This document shows positions 62,898-64,000 of a DNA stretch of 64,000 bases, piece after piece. The number at the start of each line of letters is the position of its first letter. Position 1 is the first letter of the stretch. Position numbers and translations under genes: made by a program. Source of the stretch: Lentibacillus siamensis (GTDB lineage: Bacteria > Bacillota > Bacilli > Bacillales > Amphibacillaceae); the NCBI RefSeq assembly GCF_039522605.1, contig NZ_BAAADS010000010.1, positions 38,529 through 102,528 on the forward strand. The letters are read 5' to 3'. A model generated the notes under the pieces. It was not told where the DNA came from. It searched no databases and was given only the letters and a program-made list of their open reading frames with translations.

Positions 62898-62927
62898 AAA
62901 AGGCAATGATAATCATGTTGCCTTTTC
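62898..62927 (+). terminator. Terminator-like hairpin in the gap before the DinB-like gene
   Basis: AAAAGGCAA and TTGCCTTTT form a perfect stem with a short T tail. No intact plus-strand gene precedes it, so it may be left from a lost gene, or serve the minus strand. Confidence 0.6.
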
Positions 62928-63031
62928 TGTATGTTCAATTAAATTATACCATATATTTTTACAAATTATCAGTCTTCATTTTTTCCATTTTACTGGTAGT
63001 GTTGTACTTACAGTAGAATGGAGGTAGATGG

Positions 63032-63550
63032 ATGATTGATTATAGAATAAAAACAAAAGAAAATTTCACTGAAAAAATTGGGGAACTTGTATGTATGCTT
63101 GAACATTCGAGGGAAGTCACATTGAATGAAATCTCTGATTTAAACCAAGACGAGTTAGACTATTTGCCAAACGGTAGTTCAAATTCAATTGGTTCTCTTT
63201 TATCACATATTGCATCAATTGAGTTTATTCATCAAGTTATCTCGTTTGAAGAGAGAGATATAACAAAAAGTGAATACTTAAAGTGGGGAACATCTTTGGA
63301 ATTGGGAGAGAAGGCGAGAGAATTGATTAGAAATCATTCTATTGATTATTATTTGGATGAATTATCACAAGTTAGGGAAAATACACTAATTTATTTGAAA
63401 ACGAAAAAAGATAGTTGGTTATTTGAAGAAAACAAATGGGATAATGGTGTTCCTTACAATAATTATTATTTATGGTTTCACGTTATGGAGGATGAAATTA
63501 ATCATCGCGGACAGATTAGAATAATTAAAAGACTGTTGGGAAATAGGTAA
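63032..63550 (+). CDS. DinB-family protein (DUF664-like)
   Basis: A 172-residue four-helix protein of the DinB/YfiT-like metal-binding superfamily, which includes thiol transferases such as bacillithiol S-transferases. The histidines of the metal site are visible in LLSHIASIEFIHQ and HVMEDEINHRGQIRII. Start ATG follows GGAGGTAG. The exact reaction is unknown; bacillithiol genes exist in this genome, which makes a bacillithiol-linked role possible but unproven. Confidence 0.82.
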   Translation: MIDYRIKTKENFTEKIGELVCMLEHSREVTLNEISDLNQDELDYLPNGSSNSIGSLLSHIASIEFIHQVISFEERDITKSEYLKWGTSLELGEKARELIRNHSIDYYLDELSQVRENTLIYLKTKKDSWLFEENKWDNGVPYNNYYLWFHVMEDEINHRGQIRIIKRLLGNR

Positions 63551-63552
63551 AG

Positions 63553-63587
63553 CTTGTTCAACTAAATGGCGCGGTTCTGGAATAAGG
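63553..63587 (+). repeat. Repeat R6: full-length GGCGC / GGAATAAG repeat
   Basis: It reads CTTGTTCAACTAAA, TGGCGCGG, TTCTGGAATAAGG, three bases after the DinB-like stop. The ends CTTGTTC and GGAATAAG are near-complementary, so the unit is an imperfect palindrome. A second GGAATAAG lies 30 bases on, at 63611. Confidence 0.65.
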
Positions 63588-63621
63588 ATTGTTGCTCGTG
63601 TCTATTTAATGGAATAAGTTA

Positions 63622-63630
63622 TGTTAAAAT
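63622..63630 (+). promoter_or_regulatory. Extended -10 promoter of the last small gene
   Basis: TGTTAAAAT is an extended -10 about 45 bases before the start codon, immediately after repeat R6. Confidence 0.4.
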
Positions 63631-63674
63631 GAAACCAGTACAGCATTGATATACGTGAAGAAGGAGAGATGGAA

Positions 63675-63908
63675 ATGAATAGAAAACTAAATGCTCCCCA
63701 AGTTCTTTTGACGGTTGTCTTTCTCACATTTGTTTTATCTATATATAATTTTTTAATTCCCGAATTTGAATATAAATCTATACTATCTATACTCGTTGGT
63801 GGAGTGGCAGCCTATATTGGAGCAATTTTGGCAACGACGATTATTAAAGATGAAGAATGTGTTCTTAAATGGTTACGAAATGACATAACAGAACTAAAAA
63901 ATAAGTAA
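63675..63908 (+). CDS. Small two-helix membrane protein of unknown function
   Basis: A 77-residue protein with two transmembrane segments (about residues 8-26 and 36-58) and a charged cytoplasmic tail DEECVLKWLRNDITELKNK. ATG 63675 is eight bases after AAGGAGAG; ATG 63669 is too close to it. No family recognised. It is flanked by R6 and R7. Confidence 0.6.
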   Translation: MNRKLNAPQVLLTVVFLTFVLSIYNFLIPEFEYKSILSILVGGVAAYIGAILATTIIKDEECVLKWLRNDITELKNK

Positions 63909-63924
63909 TATCAGTTTATTACGC

Positions 63925-63943
63925 AAACGGGCGCGTTTCCGAA
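63925..63943 (+). repeat. Repeat R7: partial GGGCGCG repeat
   Basis: AAACGGGCGCGTTTCCGAAG follows the last gene by about 20 bases. The left core matches R3 and R6; the GGAATAAG half is changed. Confidence 0.5.
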
Positions 63944-63950
63944 GTTAATT

Positions 63951-63987
63951 AAGCCTTATTCATTAGATAAGGGTATAAGGCTTTTTA
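63951..63987 (+). terminator. Terminator after the last small gene
   Basis: AAGCCTTAT (63951-63959) pairs with ATAAGGCTT (63975-63983), TTT follows. Confidence 0.8.
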
Positions 63988-64000
63988 TCCGAATGTATAC

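Noticed and set aside
59929..64000. Classical integron with attC sites
   Set aside because: No integrase is seen, the repeats are shorter than attC sites and several act as plain terminators; only the gene-plus-repeat layout is similar.
1..64000. CRISPR arrays, insertion sequences, tRNA or rRNA genes, prophage
   Set aside because: No regularly spaced repeats, transposase, integrase, cloverleaf or phage structural genes were seen.

Overview
The window is a chromosomal segment of a spore-forming, low-GC Gram-positive bacterium of the family Bacillaceae. Gene order follows the Bacillus subtilis ypbH-gudB ... ypwA region closely, and many proteins match B. subtilis counterparts in length (Der 436, GpsA 345, SpoIVA 492, AsnS 430, PanD 127, SspM 34 residues). 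Gene losses and the GC-rich intergenic repeats suggest the halotolerant Oceanobacillus/Virgibacillus/Lentibacillus branch; that finer placement is a guess.

Layout. 1-8.4 kb: end of an unidentified gene, mecB, gudB, ypdA, a GC-rich repeat island, ansA (minus strand), prsW, sleB-ypeB. 8.6-17.2 kb: cmk, plsC, S1-like ypfD, der-gpsA, spoVIF, yphE-yphF, spoIVA. 17.3-27.3 kb: hbs with a long structured leader, hepS-menG-hepT, ndk, then the aromatic block aroC-aroB-hisC-tyrA-aroA, without aroH or trp genes. 27.4-35.2 kb: ypiA-ypiB-ypiF, qcrABC, ypjA, a shortened ypjB, a YugP-type protease, a second repeat island and ypjC (minus). 35.4-50.1 kb: ypjD-dapB-mgsA-bshA-cca-birA-panB-panC-panD, dinG, ypmB-aspB-asnS, dnaD-nth. 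50.2-59.9 kb: recU-ponA (minus), yppC, sspM (minus), yppD-yppE, cdd, gpsB, rnpB, rlmL-like ypsC and the carboxypeptidase ypwA. 59.9-64 kb: the conserved core stops and single accessory genes follow (Nudix, small membrane proteins, MarR-rhodanese pair, DinB-like protein), most of them next to a short GC-rich repeat.

Functions fall into groups: central and amino-acid metabolism (gudB, ansA, aspB, aro genes, tyrA, hisC, dapB, pan genes, birA), menaquinone and respiration (hepS/menG/hepT, qcrABC), bacillithiol (bshA, ypdA), cell wall and division (ponA, gpsB, recU), translation and RNA (der, asnS, cca, rnpB, ypsC), and sporulation/germination (prsW, sleB-ypeB, spoVIF, spoIVA, ypjB, sspM). Likely sigma-E and sigma-K promoters can be read in front of spoIVA, ypjB and spoVIF.

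Most worth a second look: two islands of paired, oppositely oriented GC-rich palindromic elements, both between convergent genes; the repeat-bounded gene array at the right end; a multi-hairpin hbs leader; a ypjB with its central domain missing and a start site that looks accessible only in the sporulation transcript; an 11-codon leader ORF coupled to ypmB; and a MarR operator-like inverted repeat over its own promoter.
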